Of a stretch of 64,000 nt of DNA, positions 9,483 to 16,974 are shown one piece after another. Positions within the stretch are counted from its first letter, which is position 1. Each line of letters opens with the position of its first letter. Location: assembly GCA_021155965.1 (NCBI GenBank), contig JAJNBJ010000004.1, forward strand, positions 1 to 64,000, read 5' to 3'. A program made the translations under genes and the position numbers. A model generated the notes under the pieces. It was not told where the DNA came from and ran no database searches. It saw only the letters and a program-made list of their open reading frames with translations. The stretch comes from Flavipsychrobacter sp. Lineage in GTDB: Bacteria; Bacteroidota; Bacteroidia; Chitinophagales; Chitinophagaceae.

Positions 9483-10184
9483 TTATTGTGTTACAAGGTT
9501 ATCAGTTTCTTCCTTCTTCACTTTATGAATGAGTTTCTTCTGGAAAAACACAAGCGTAAGCACACCTATTGATATGGCCGCATCTGCAATATTGAATACC
9601 GGCTCGAAAAAAATAAAATTCTTACCGCCAAGGAAGGGCACCCATTTGGGCATCTGTGTATCTACCAAAGGGAAGTAGAGCATGTCAACCACCTTGCCCT
9701 GCAAAAATTTGCCATATCCATGCCCGAAGCTCGTGAGCTTTGCTACAGCTTCCTGGTTATGGCCCTGCAGCATAGCGCTGATGCTGTTAAAGGAATGTTC
9801 AAAATGGTAGGAATAGTAGCTCTCGGTAAATATCATTCCATAAAACATACTGTCAATAAGGTTGCCTAAAGCGCCTGCCAGTATCAGTGAGCCGCAAATA
9901 ATGGCCCCTTTGCTGTACTCTTTGTTCACCAGCCTTTTTAACAGGAAAAAACCAAAAACAACTGCTACCAACCTGAATGACGACAAAACGATCTTACCCG
10001 TAGCAGATTCACTTAGCTTCATCCCGTAAGCCATTCCCTCGTTCTCAATAAAGTGCAGCCTGAACCAATTGCCCAATACCTTCACCTCATCGCCATTGGC
10101 AAAATGTGTTTTAATGTAGAACTTCAGTACCTGGTCGGCAACTATGATCAACAGAACTATTAGCAGTGCATTACGGTATTTCAA
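9483..10184 (-). CDS. lspA: Lipoprotein signal peptidase (signal peptidase II)
   Basis: A 233-residue four-helix inner-membrane aspartyl protease that removes signal peptides from prolipoproteins. The two catalytic aspartates are visible in GNLID (Asp111) and FNIADAAI (Asp201). Between them is an extra ~40-residue segment (about 116-160), the long form usual in Bacteroidota. The N-terminal helix has the ADQVLK motif. The many lipoproteins in this window are its expected substrates. zapA follows in the same operon. Confidence 0.93.
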   Translation of the reverse strand: MKYRNALLIVLLIIVADQVLKFYIKTHFANGDEVKVLGNWFRLHFIENEGMAYGMKLSESATGKIVLSSFRLVAVVFGFFLLKRLVNKEYSKGAIICGSLILAGALGNLIDSMFYGMIFTESYYSYHFEHSFNSISAMLQGHNQEAVAKLTSFGHGYGKFLQGKVVDMLYFPLVDTQMPKWVPFLGGKNFIFFEPVFNIADAAISIGVLTLVFFQKKLIHKVKKEETDNLVTQ

Positions 10185-10203
10185 GATGTAATTTTAATGT
10201 AGG

Positions 10204-10211
10204 CAAATATA
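10204..10211 (-). promoter_or_regulatory. -7 box of the lspA-zapA operon
   Basis: TATATTTG on the minus strand, 19 bases upstream of the lspA ATG. Confidence 0.6.
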
Positions 10212-10289
10212 CTGCAAACAGCATAAGGTAATACCTATAAAGCAGGGAAAAACTTATATAAAACAAGCTTCGGCAGATTCTTAACTTTT

Positions 10290-11294
10290 CTATACATTAT
10301 TTACCTCATGCAGCCCATAAATAAAGTGCAGCAATGTCTGGCCCACGGCCTTCAGGGTGGCTTTATCTATCACGGGCATTGCATCGGCATGCGTGTGCCA
10401 GTGCGCAGGAAAAACTTTTTCCTGGTCCTGCGATAGGTTGATGATATCAATCGTTTTAATGCCGGTTATTTCGTTGATGGGCACGTGGTCATCGGTTATC
10501 TCCATAGCAGTTGTCAAAGGGAAATACCCCCCATAGCCCGCCTGCGATGCCGCTTGCCATACTTTTTGTTGTATATCACTTGCGTAATGGGTCGAGATGC
10601 CTTCCAGCGGGAATTGCGCCCCGTATGCGCCTACCATGTCCAGCAGGATACCAAAGCTTGCCGTATAACCTGGAATATGCGGGTGCCGTGCCCAATACTG
10701 GGTGCCAAGGCAGTAGGATTTTTCGCCCCATGCGGTCTGGCCATAATCTTCCACGTCGGTCATCAGTATGTCTATACCAATATTATCAGACAAGCCGTGC
10801 GCTTTTATCTGCCGGGCCATTTCCAGTAATACCCCCACACCGCTGCCACCATCATCGGCGGCCAGAATAGGCTTGTCTTTATCTTTTACATCCTGGTCGG
10901 CCCAGGGGCGGCTGTCCCAATGAGTGAGTAAAAGAATACGTTTCGAAGCCCCGGGATTAATAACACCCACAAGGTTGATGCATGGCAGCGACTTGCTATC
11001 GCCACCCGTAACTTTTACTTCCTGCCGGTAAACCGTATCGCAATATTGGGCCAGTTTCAACTGCATCCATTTGGCGCACTGCACCTGCGCCTGCGAACCC
11101 GGCGTTCGCGGGCCGAAAGCTACCTGTTTTGCTATATGATCGTAGGCGCTGTCTGCATCAAATTGCGGGGCATTCACTGTTGGTTCAACCGTAGCTGTTG
11201 CCGGTGCATCTTCCTTTTTTTCGGCTGCATCTTCGCCGCAAGCGGCAACAAATAGCGCAAAGCAGAAAAACACCGTTAGCTTAAGATATCTCAT
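10290..11294 (-). CDS. M28-family lipoprotein, glutaminyl-peptide cyclotransferase-like
   Basis: A 334-residue lipoprotein (signal ending FVAAC, Cys19) with an M28 zinc-peptidase fold. Visible metal-site segments are THWDSRP, AADDGGSG, VEDYG, LDMVG and HTHAD. The spacing and the FGPRTPGS opening resemble bacterial glutaminyl cyclases, which convert N-terminal Gln to pyroglutamate in the periplasm; an aminopeptidase activity is the alternative. Cleavage by signal peptidase I in Bacteroidota often exposes N-terminal Gln, which makes a cyclase plausible. It starts 14 bases after the Omp28-like gene and is surely co-transcribed with it. Confidence 0.82.
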   Translation of the reverse strand: MRYLKLTVFFCFALFVAACGEDAAEKKEDAPATATVEPTVNAPQFDADSAYDHIAKQVAFGPRTPGSQAQVQCAKWMQLKLAQYCDTVYRQEVKVTGGDSKSLPCINLVGVINPGASKRILLLTHWDSRPWADQDVKDKDKPILAADDGGSGVGVLLEMARQIKAHGLSDNIGIDILMTDVEDYGQTAWGEKSYCLGTQYWARHPHIPGYTASFGILLDMVGAYGAQFPLEGISTHYASDIQQKVWQAASQAGYGGYFPLTTAMEITDDHVPINEITGIKTIDIINLSQDQEKVFPAHWHTHADAMPVIDKATLKAVGQTLLHFIYGLHEVNNV

Positions 11295-11308
11295 TGATAA
11301 TGGCAAAA

Positions 11309-12199
11309 CTATGGGCGCAATGGTGCCTGCATTGATTGAAACACTTCATAATTGGCTGCAGGCGGGCCCGGACTGTGTACAAAAGCGATCACCCTGCAAT
11401 GCTGCTGGTTGATAGCAGGCGTAATATTTCTGGGCTTGTATACAAATGCTTTCTCGAATACCCGTCCTGCATCTTTCGAGGTCAGGTTTAAAATCGAGCC
11501 ACTGGGGACCGGGGTTACTAATGCACGGAATACATTGTCAAACTCATAATCATCCACGGTAATAAGGCCCTTTTCCTGTATATCGGTCATAGAATCCTCT
11601 ACAATAGCAACTGATAAACTTTGAGGCACAGTAACCAGTTTGGTGTAAGTTACTTTTACGAAAATTGTATCGAGGCTATCTACCAGGTTGGCGCCTGTGG
11701 TAATTTCTATATTCATATCACTTGGTGCAGCAAGCCTGGTGGCCATTGCGCCGGCCCACTTAGGCTGGCTTAACCCCACAACACCACTTACGGGTGCGCG
11801 GTCAATACCTGCCAGTGGCAGGTCCAGGAGGCCATTGTATATAGTTGAATTTATTTGCGTAGCCACAGAATCGCGAAAATCATGGGTGAAGCCGGCAACG
11901 GGCTTGCTCTGAATTGAGCCATAATAGTGCAGGGCGATAAGGTTAACGTGCCCGCCGCTGGTTATGACCTGTGAATTGAAATAATCATGTGCTGCGGGGC
12001 AATTGGAACAATTCGCGCCGGTAAATTCTTCTACCAGCACATTATGCACCTGGGCAGTGGGTACCGGGCTTACAGTGTAAGTAGTATCGATAAGCGGCCG
12101 TCCGCCAAAATCTATCGGGGGATTATTTTCTTTACAACCACTGCAGCTTTCGAAAAAAATTGCAGCGCCACAAATAAATGATAATATTATTTTATTCAT
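11309..12199 (-). CDS. Omp28-related thioredoxin-like lipoprotein
   Basis: A 296-residue lipoprotein (signal peptide ending FFESC, Cys19). Residues about 50-180 resemble the Omp28 family: VLVEEFTGANCSNCPAAH carries a thioredoxin-type CxxC (Cys64, Cys67). The C-terminal half is beta-rich. Members are surface or periplasmic lipoproteins of Bacteroidota; a redox role is suggested by the CxxC but not proven. An in-frame ATG two codons upstream is an equally possible start. It is the first gene of a pair with the M28 cyclase-like gene. Confidence 0.8.
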   Translation of the reverse strand: MNKIILSFICGAAIFFESCSGCKENNPPIDFGGRPLIDTTYTVSPVPTAQVHNVLVEEFTGANCSNCPAAHDYFNSQVITSGGHVNLIALHYYGSIQSKPVAGFTHDFRDSVATQINSTIYNGLLDLPLAGIDRAPVSGVVGLSQPKWAGAMATRLAAPSDMNIEITTGANLVDSLDTIFVKVTYTKLVTVPQSLSVAIVEDSMTDIQEKGLITVDDYEFDNVFRALVTPVPSGSILNLTSKDAGRVFEKAFVYKPRNITPAINQQHCRVIAFVHSPGPPAANYEVFQSMQAPLRP

Positions 12200-12215
12200 A
12201 ATCAATGCTGAGGCA

Positions 12216-12223
12216 CGAATTTA
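12216..12223 (-). promoter_or_regulatory. -7 box of the Omp28-M28 operon
   Basis: TAAATTCG (minus strand), a TAnnTTTG variant with C in the last but one position, 16 bases before the ATG. Confidence 0.4.
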
Positions 12224-12312
12224 CTAAATAAAAGCCAATTTCAACGCCGTGAACCCGCGCCGGTCCCAAAGCCGTATTAATTGCTAACTTTATGGGGTAA
12301 AGTACAACTACA

Positions 12313-12699
12313 ATGGAAGAGAGCAAAAGACAGAAACAGGTGGGCCAGCTGATACTGGAGGAACTGAGCGATATATTTCAGCGCGAGGGGATGAATATCG
12401 TACATGGCGGTATGGTATCCATATCAAAAGTTGCCGTTACCCCCGACCTGCTTGAAGCACGGATATACCTTAGTTTTTTCCAGATAGCGGATAAAGAAGC
12501 ATTGCTGCAGAAGATAAAGGAGCGTGGATGGGAATGGCGGAAGCATTTGGGGCAACGAATAAAAAACCAATTGCGCCGAGTACCTGAGTTGCATTTCTTC
12601 CCCGATGAGACACTGGACCATGTGTTTAAAATGGAGGAACTGTTTAAGAAGATAAACGACGAACGTAAAGCAATGCCCCCAGCCCCTGAAGGGGAGTAA
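12313..12699 (+). CDS. rbfA: Ribosome-binding factor A
   Basis: A 128-residue KH-like protein involved in maturation of the 30S subunit (16S rRNA 5' end). The family blocks KRQKQVGQLILEELSDI, VTPDLLEARIYLSFF and PELHFFPDETLDHVFKMEEL are clear. The C-terminus (MPPAPEGE) is encoded by a small hairpin-forming repeat (CCCCTGAAGGGG core), so the last residues may come from an inserted intergenic repeat. It lies 58 bases before the ABC permease gene, an arrangement that I believe is common in this phylum. Confidence 0.93.
   Translation: MEESKRQKQVGQLILEELSDIFQREGMNIVHGGMVSISKVAVTPDLLEARIYLSFFQIADKEALLQKIKERGWEWRKHLGQRIKNQLRRVPELHFFPDETLDHVFKMEELFKKINDERKAMPPAPEGE
12675..12697 (+). repeat. Short GC-rich palindromic repeat forming the rbfA 3' end
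   Basis: CCCC-TGAA-GGGG hairpin (12683-12694) flanked by further C and G runs, unlike surrounding codon usage; it looks like the small palindromic repeats found in intergenic regions of Bacteroidota, here read through as coding sequence. Confidence 0.4.
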
Positions 12700-12757
12700 C
12701 GATTTATTACAATTAATAATGACAAAAATATTTAAGCCTCGTTAAGGGTTTGGGGGT

Positions 12758-14014
12758 ATGAATAATCTGCTCGTATGGCAATTGGCATCAAGATACCTGC
12801 GTGGTAAGCGGTCGGCAAACGCTGTGCCTATCCTTTCCCGCATAAGCATGATAGCCATAGCTGTGAGCAGCGCTGCCATGATCATCATTTTTTCGGTATT
12901 CAATGGTTTGGAATCTATTGCCAAACAGGGTTACGTAGCTTTTTACCCCGATATAAAAGTAACCATCGCAAAAGGCAAGTTTTTTCCGGTTGACTCGGAG
13001 AAGATACGGAAGATTGAAATGACACAGCATGTGGACGATATCTCCGCCGTAATTGAGGATTATGCGTTTGCAGTGCATTACAACGAACAAAAGCCTGTGA
13101 TACTGAAAGGTATTGACGACAGGTACATGAGCGTAAATGATGTAAGCCCTTATATAATACAGGGCGACACCTTTGTAATGGCTAGCCAGCCGCAGGGCGA
13201 GACCAATCCCGGCAATCCCAATACGGCCATATTGGGTAGCCGTATCCTGAATGAGTTGGGCACTGACATAAATTCACTCAGTTATTTTACACTTAATGCC
13301 CCCGACGCATCTATCACTGATCCTGGTGCAGATCCATTATCGGCATTACGATCGGTAAAGGTGCGGCCGGCAGGTGTATTCCGCATACAGGACGACTTTG
13401 ACAGCAAATATATATTGGCGCCTTTTGGGCTTGTGCAGGAGCTCTTTAACCAGCCGGGCAAATGCACCTCGATAGAAATAAAAGTAAAAGCGGGAAAAGA
13501 CAAGGAGGTACAGGAAGAACTGAAAAAGTTGTTCGGCGATGGTTACAAAGTGGAGACAAGGTATGAGCAGAACAAGACCATGTATATGGCAATGGGTGCC
13601 GAAAAATGGGTGATGTATGCCATACTGATGATGGTGATGCTCATTGCATCCTTCAACATGATCGGTGCGCTTTCTATGCTGGTGTTGGAGAAACAAAAAG
13701 ACATAGCAATACTCAAAGCAATGGGTGCTTTGCCGGGGGCAATAAAAAGGGTATTCCTGCTGGAGGGTATATTATGGGCACTGATGGGCGGTGTGACCGG
13801 CCTCTCAATAGGGATCATCGTTTGTTTGCTGCAGCAAAAATTTGAGTTGATACAAATGGGCGAATCATTCATTGTGAGTGCTTTCCCCGTAGAGATACAT
13901 GGTGCCGATATTGTGTTGGTATTTGCCACTGTAATGGCTGTGGGGTTACTGATAGCATGGTACCCCGCTATACGCGCAACTAAAGTTGTAGACCCGACGC
14001 TGAAGAGTGCGTAA
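12758..14014 (+). CDS. LolC/LolE-like ABC transporter permease
   Basis: A 418-residue inner-membrane permease of the FtsX/MacB superfamily. There is one N-terminal helix (about residues 22-45), a large periplasmic domain (about 46-270) and three C-terminal helices (about 275-300, 325-350, 370-400) with the family phrase LVLEKQKDIAILKAMGA. By similarity it would act in lipoprotein release from the inner membrane; the matching ATPase (LolD-like) is not in the window. Start codon is preceded by GGGGGT, a weak ribosome site. It follows rbfA and is followed by a tiny membrane protein. Confidence 0.88.
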   Translation: MNNLLVWQLASRYLRGKRSANAVPILSRISMIAIAVSSAAMIIIFSVFNGLESIAKQGYVAFYPDIKVTIAKGKFFPVDSEKIRKIEMTQHVDDISAVIEDYAFAVHYNEQKPVILKGIDDRYMSVNDVSPYIIQGDTFVMASQPQGETNPGNPNTAILGSRILNELGTDINSLSYFTLNAPDASITDPGADPLSALRSVKVRPAGVFRIQDDFDSKYILAPFGLVQELFNQPGKCTSIEIKVKAGKDKEVQEELKKLFGDGYKVETRYEQNKTMYMAMGAEKWVMYAILMMVMLIASFNMIGALSMLVLEKQKDIAILKAMGALPGAIKRVFLLEGILWALMGGVTGLSIGIIVCLLQQKFELIQMGESFIVSAFPVEIHGADIVLVFATVMAVGLLIAWYPAIRATKVVDPTLKSA

Positions 14015-14052
14015 GTAATATGTTTGCTAATTTTAGGTATAACAGTTGCCAC

Positions 14053-14292
14053 ATGGATGACCAGCAGAACAAAAGTAGCGATGAAGAGAGGAGAAAAGAA
14101 AGGGAAGCATTTCTCACACCATCTATAGTGGCTATAGTTGCGATAATAATCCTGGGACTAGCAGCGATATTATACAGAGTCTCTGCTGCAATTGCAAATG
14201 CCACCGCTATCGGCACACCAATAACCGTGTTTGTAACATTGCTTATTGTGATACTTATTGCCATTGTGCTAAAGGCCCGTTCACGTTCATAA
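14053..14292 (+). CDS. Small two-helix membrane protein
   Basis: A 79-residue protein: a charged N-terminus (DDQQNKSSDEERRKEREA) followed by two hydrophobic helices (about residues 20-42 and 50-73) and a basic end. No family recognised. The ATG at 14053 is chosen because the longer frame from 14020 adds codons that overlap no signal and begins only 5 bases after the permease stop. Probably translated from the same transcript as the permease. Confidence 0.55.
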   Translation: MDDQQNKSSDEERRKEREAFLTPSIVAIVAIIILGLAAILYRVSAAIANATAIGTPITVFVTLLIVILIAIVLKARSRS

Positions 14293-14708
14293 AGAGCGGG
14301 TAATAATACGCCGCTAACAAAAATCTGATTATGATTGTGAGGAAGTTGATTAAAATTGATGCCGTATTCCCCCTTGCCGCGTGGGTCGTGTGCAAAAGCG
14401 AAGGGGAGGCAGGGGGATGTTTTACTCGCATTCGGGGTCTCGTGCATGATTTTAGACTTTGAAATTACATGATAAGAAATAGTAGCCCCGGCCTTTACCT
14501 CGCATTGCCTTTTTACACTCTCTCTCCACCAGTCACCCTCTCCACCTGTGGAGAGGGCCGGGGTGAGGTAAATACTCGCGGCCTTTAGGTCGGGGGAAAA
14601 GAAATAAAATGAGCGGCTTTAGCCAAAAAATAATGAGTGTAATTCCGCCTTTGCCGGCCTTATTTTTATAGCAACAAAGCTTCGTGAAGGGCACTCGTGG
14701 CTCGTTAC
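14293..14708. repeat. Intergenic gap made of several repeat modules
   Basis: No coding sequence is evident. Three modules are visible: an inverted repeat of C/G runs (arms near 14351-14363 and 14410-14422); a REP-like palindrome at 14536-14557 (10-base arms CCCTCTCCAC/GTGGAGAGGG) followed by CCGGGGTGAGG, a word seen in many bacterial intergenic repeats; and a GGCTTTAGCCAAAAA word at 14615-14629 that recurs inverted at 28473-28487. The gap separates convergent transcription units. Confidence 0.6.
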
Positions 14709-15776
14709 TTAATTTGCCTCCTGTAACCCAATTTTGCTATTGAATTCTTTTATCATTTCGCCCAATCTGACTTTCCCATATGTTTTTTCAGCATTCTCTA
14801 TAGTCTGGTCTTTTATTATGCTTTTGAACTGCTCTGGTGTGCTTATTGCGTATAAATAAGTAACAAATGCTCCCGCTAGGGGATACAATAAAAGTTCATC
14901 CTGACTTTGATCGTCTTTCCAAACATCGAGTACACTGCGTACTTTCTTTCCATTAATTGCATTTTTTGCCATTTCATACTTATCTCTCCTTGTCTGATCG
15001 AAAGCGACTGCCACACCTTCATTAATAAATCTTGACGTGTTTTTAGGTGCCGTGCTCCAACCCCAATAACTTAATATATGCGTCATTTCATGTCCTATAG
15101 TCTGATTGTAGTGTGCATTGCATGTATATATTGCTGGGGATGCAAAACCAAGGTCTTTACCTAGTACCTTCTTAGCAATCGCATTATCACTCCATACATA
15201 CATGGTCATTTTCTGCGGGAGCATTGTTTGAAAGGCCGTGCTAAGTTTTATATAGGCAAGATCATGTTCCAAGATATATTCGCGGATATCCTGATACCAT
15301 AGTGTAGTGTCTTGAAATTTATAAATGATATTGCGCGATTCTATAGTTATCCATTTTGGTTCTATGGTCGCAGCATCCAATTTTTTCTTCGCATAGCTTA
15401 CAGAATTATCCGTCTTATGTAACGCAATGGCTTTGTTCAATTCGGATAAACCTTGCTCCTTTTTGCCTGTTTTAATATAGGCGTGGCCAAGAAAGGCATG
15501 ACTCCAACCTGAAATACTCGTCGAATCTTTATCTAACAATAATGCCTTTTGTAGATAGGGTATAGCAGAATCATACTTGCCGGTATTTACAAATATTCTC
15601 CCAATAATTTCATTGGCAATTGCGGCCGATTCGGGTACATCCTTCATTTTCACCGCCATTTCGAGTACTTCTGCATATGATTTACTCGCCCAAGCCTCTT
15701 CCAATTCCTCTATAGTTTGACCAAAAACGGAGAATGGAAATATAAGTACCAGTAACAACACGCGCTTCATTTGCAT
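14709..15776 (-). CDS. Secreted TPR protein with gluzincin metallopeptidase domain
   Basis: A 355-residue protein with a signal peptide (ends SVFGQ). Residues about 25-135 hold three TPR-like helical repeats (GKYDSAIPYLQKALLLD, GKKEQGLSELNKAIALH). The C-terminal domain (about 145-345) is a peptidase MA-like gluzincin: HEMTH (His229, Glu230, His233) and the third ligand in FINEG (Glu253, 20 residues after the second His). It probably cleaves or senses peptides in the periplasm; the substrate is unknown. A second ATG two codons downstream is an equally good start. Confidence 0.8.
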   Translation of the reverse strand: MQMKRVLLLVLIFPFSVFGQTIEELEEAWASKSYAEVLEMAVKMKDVPESAAIANEIIGRIFVNTGKYDSAIPYLQKALLLDKDSTSISGWSHAFLGHAYIKTGKKEQGLSELNKAIALHKTDNSVSYAKKKLDAATIEPKWITIESRNIIYKFQDTTLWYQDIREYILEHDLAYIKLSTAFQTMLPQKMTMYVWSDNAIAKKVLGKDLGFASPAIYTCNAHYNQTIGHEMTHILSYWGWSTAPKNTSRFINEGVAVAFDQTRRDKYEMAKNAINGKKVRSVLDVWKDDQSQDELLLYPLAGAFVTYLYAISTPEQFKSIIKDQTIENAEKTYGKVRLGEMIKEFNSKIGLQEAN

Positions 15777-15823
15777 TTTACTAAAATACTCAAAATCGGG
15801 TAGTATCGCACTGGTATAATATA

Positions 15824-16180
15824 TTACCAGCTGGCGGGTACATTTTCCTTAATAATGGCTACAGAGTCGATGATACCTTGGGCATTACTGTAAAAAGTAC
15901 GATAGCAATGTTGCCTGTAGCCATTCGCTATATCTACAGGCATACCTGTTTTTGACATGGTCCGGGTGTGGTATATACGGCTCTTGACTATAGTTGTGTA
16001 GGTAAGCACCTCTCCGCCATGGGCATCTGTGTAAGTATAAGATGGTGTTCCCCATCCTTCCATCACCTCGTCCTTAGTATGGCCGATCCAGGGCTCCAGC
16101 GGCGGCCCGGACTTGTTTTTACTTCCTGCGCAAGCTGCAAAAAGCAATATTGATATTATTAAAATAAGGTAGCGGTTCAT
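15824..16180 (-). CDS. Small lipoprotein with WG.P motif
   Basis: A 118-residue lipoprotein (signal ending LFAAC, Cys17). The mature part begins WIGHTKDEVMEGWGTPSYTY, a pattern like the N-terminal unit of small BamE/SmpA-like or related lipoproteins (conserved G..K.EV...WG.P), and continues with beta strands. Function unknown; the resemblance to BamE-like folds is tentative. Start chosen at the ATG beginning the signal peptide rather than six codons upstream. Confidence 0.65.
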   Translation of the reverse strand: MNRYLILIISILLFAACAGSKNKSGPPLEPWIGHTKDEVMEGWGTPSYTYTDAHGGEVLTYTTIVKSRIYHTRTMSKTGMPVDIANGYRQHCYRTFYSNAQGIIDSVAIIKENVPASW

Positions 16181-16564
16181 GGAATAAATTCTGTGCAAAT
16201 TAATAGATTTTTTCGCCCTTTACAGCTCTGTAGGAGCGAAATACAATAGCCCGGGGTAACGCCCCGGGAAACAAAAATGTAACAAAGGGAATATGTTGTT
16301 GAAATTGAAGTGCACTATAAATGCCCAACTGGCGAGTTTGGCGCGCAGCTTTAGCATAGCCAACTCGTGCATGCCCGATCTCAGCGGTTTCTGTCTCCGC
16401 CGAGTGTCCTTTTTCAGGCACTCGACGGCATCAGGGCACTGTAGCTGAAGACAAGTACTTGGCCAATATAATATGAAAGGCTGATTTTTCAACCCCACGG
16501 AACCAAGCATAAAATATCCACGCTTAAATCCCCTTAAACCCGCGCCAGCAGCAGAAAATAATTT
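16181..16564. repeat. Repeat-rich non-coding island upstream of acs (first part)
   Basis: No convincing gene. It holds a hairpin with 7-base arms CCCGGGG/CCCCGGG (16250-16256 with 16262-16268) preceded by CTCTGTAGGAGCGAAAT, an inverted pair around 16336-16370 (GAGTTTGGC against GCCAACTCG), and a hairpin around 16402-16425 (CGAGTG/CACTCG). Short ORFs on the minus strand here have no family resemblance. Confidence 0.5.
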
Positions 16565-16921
16565 CCTTGACGGTACTGTTTCAGTACCGTCAAGGTACAC
16601 TTTTCAGTACCGTCTTGGTTTTTAAATTTTTTCAGCAAAAAATTCTCACAGAACTTTACATTGTTATAGTTCCTTTTACAGAAAACAGCAACGAAAAAAC
16701 TTTGCCGTGGTCTGCCCGCCTCGGTGGTGGCCTTTGCGGTTAAATAACTTAACGCGGGATTATTAAGCAAATTAGAAATGAAACAACCAAAATAGCAATA
16801 CGATTGCACATTGATAATCAATCACTATCTGCGCAAAAAATGCGCAAATAGTGCGCAAAAATAAATGCAGATACACGTGAAAAACAGTAAATTATACATA
16901 CCAGTGTTGTTACAAAAAAAA
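16565..16921 (-). repeat. Dispersed ~360 bp intergenic repeat, copy A
   Basis: Reads, on the minus strand, as the counterpart of 31932-32295. The best-conserved part is 16729-16921, which aligns by eye at roughly 80-85% with 31932-32128 (opposite strand) and includes repeated TGCGCAAA words, a GATTGATTATCAAT palindrome and a TGTTGTTAC-polyA segment. The far end carries a perfect hairpin with 14-base arms (16565-16578 and 16582-16595) identical to one at 32265-32295, plus an extra half-site at 16605-16618. Copy A ends 53 bases before the acs start. No coding capacity is evident. Confidence 0.75.
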
Positions 16922-16974
16922 TTATGCAAAATGCGCAATAATTTGGAGAGATATTTACCTAAAAAACAAATTCT

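Noticed and set aside
16220-16600. Minus-strand frame in the repeat island upstream of acs
   Set aside because: Overlaps several hairpins and repeat words, lacks a ribosome site and any family similarity; more likely repeat sequence than a gene.
16534-16821. 95-codon frame overlapping repeat copy A
   Set aside because: Not maintained in copy B and made of the hairpin and A/T-rich sequence; the conserved feature is DNA, not protein.
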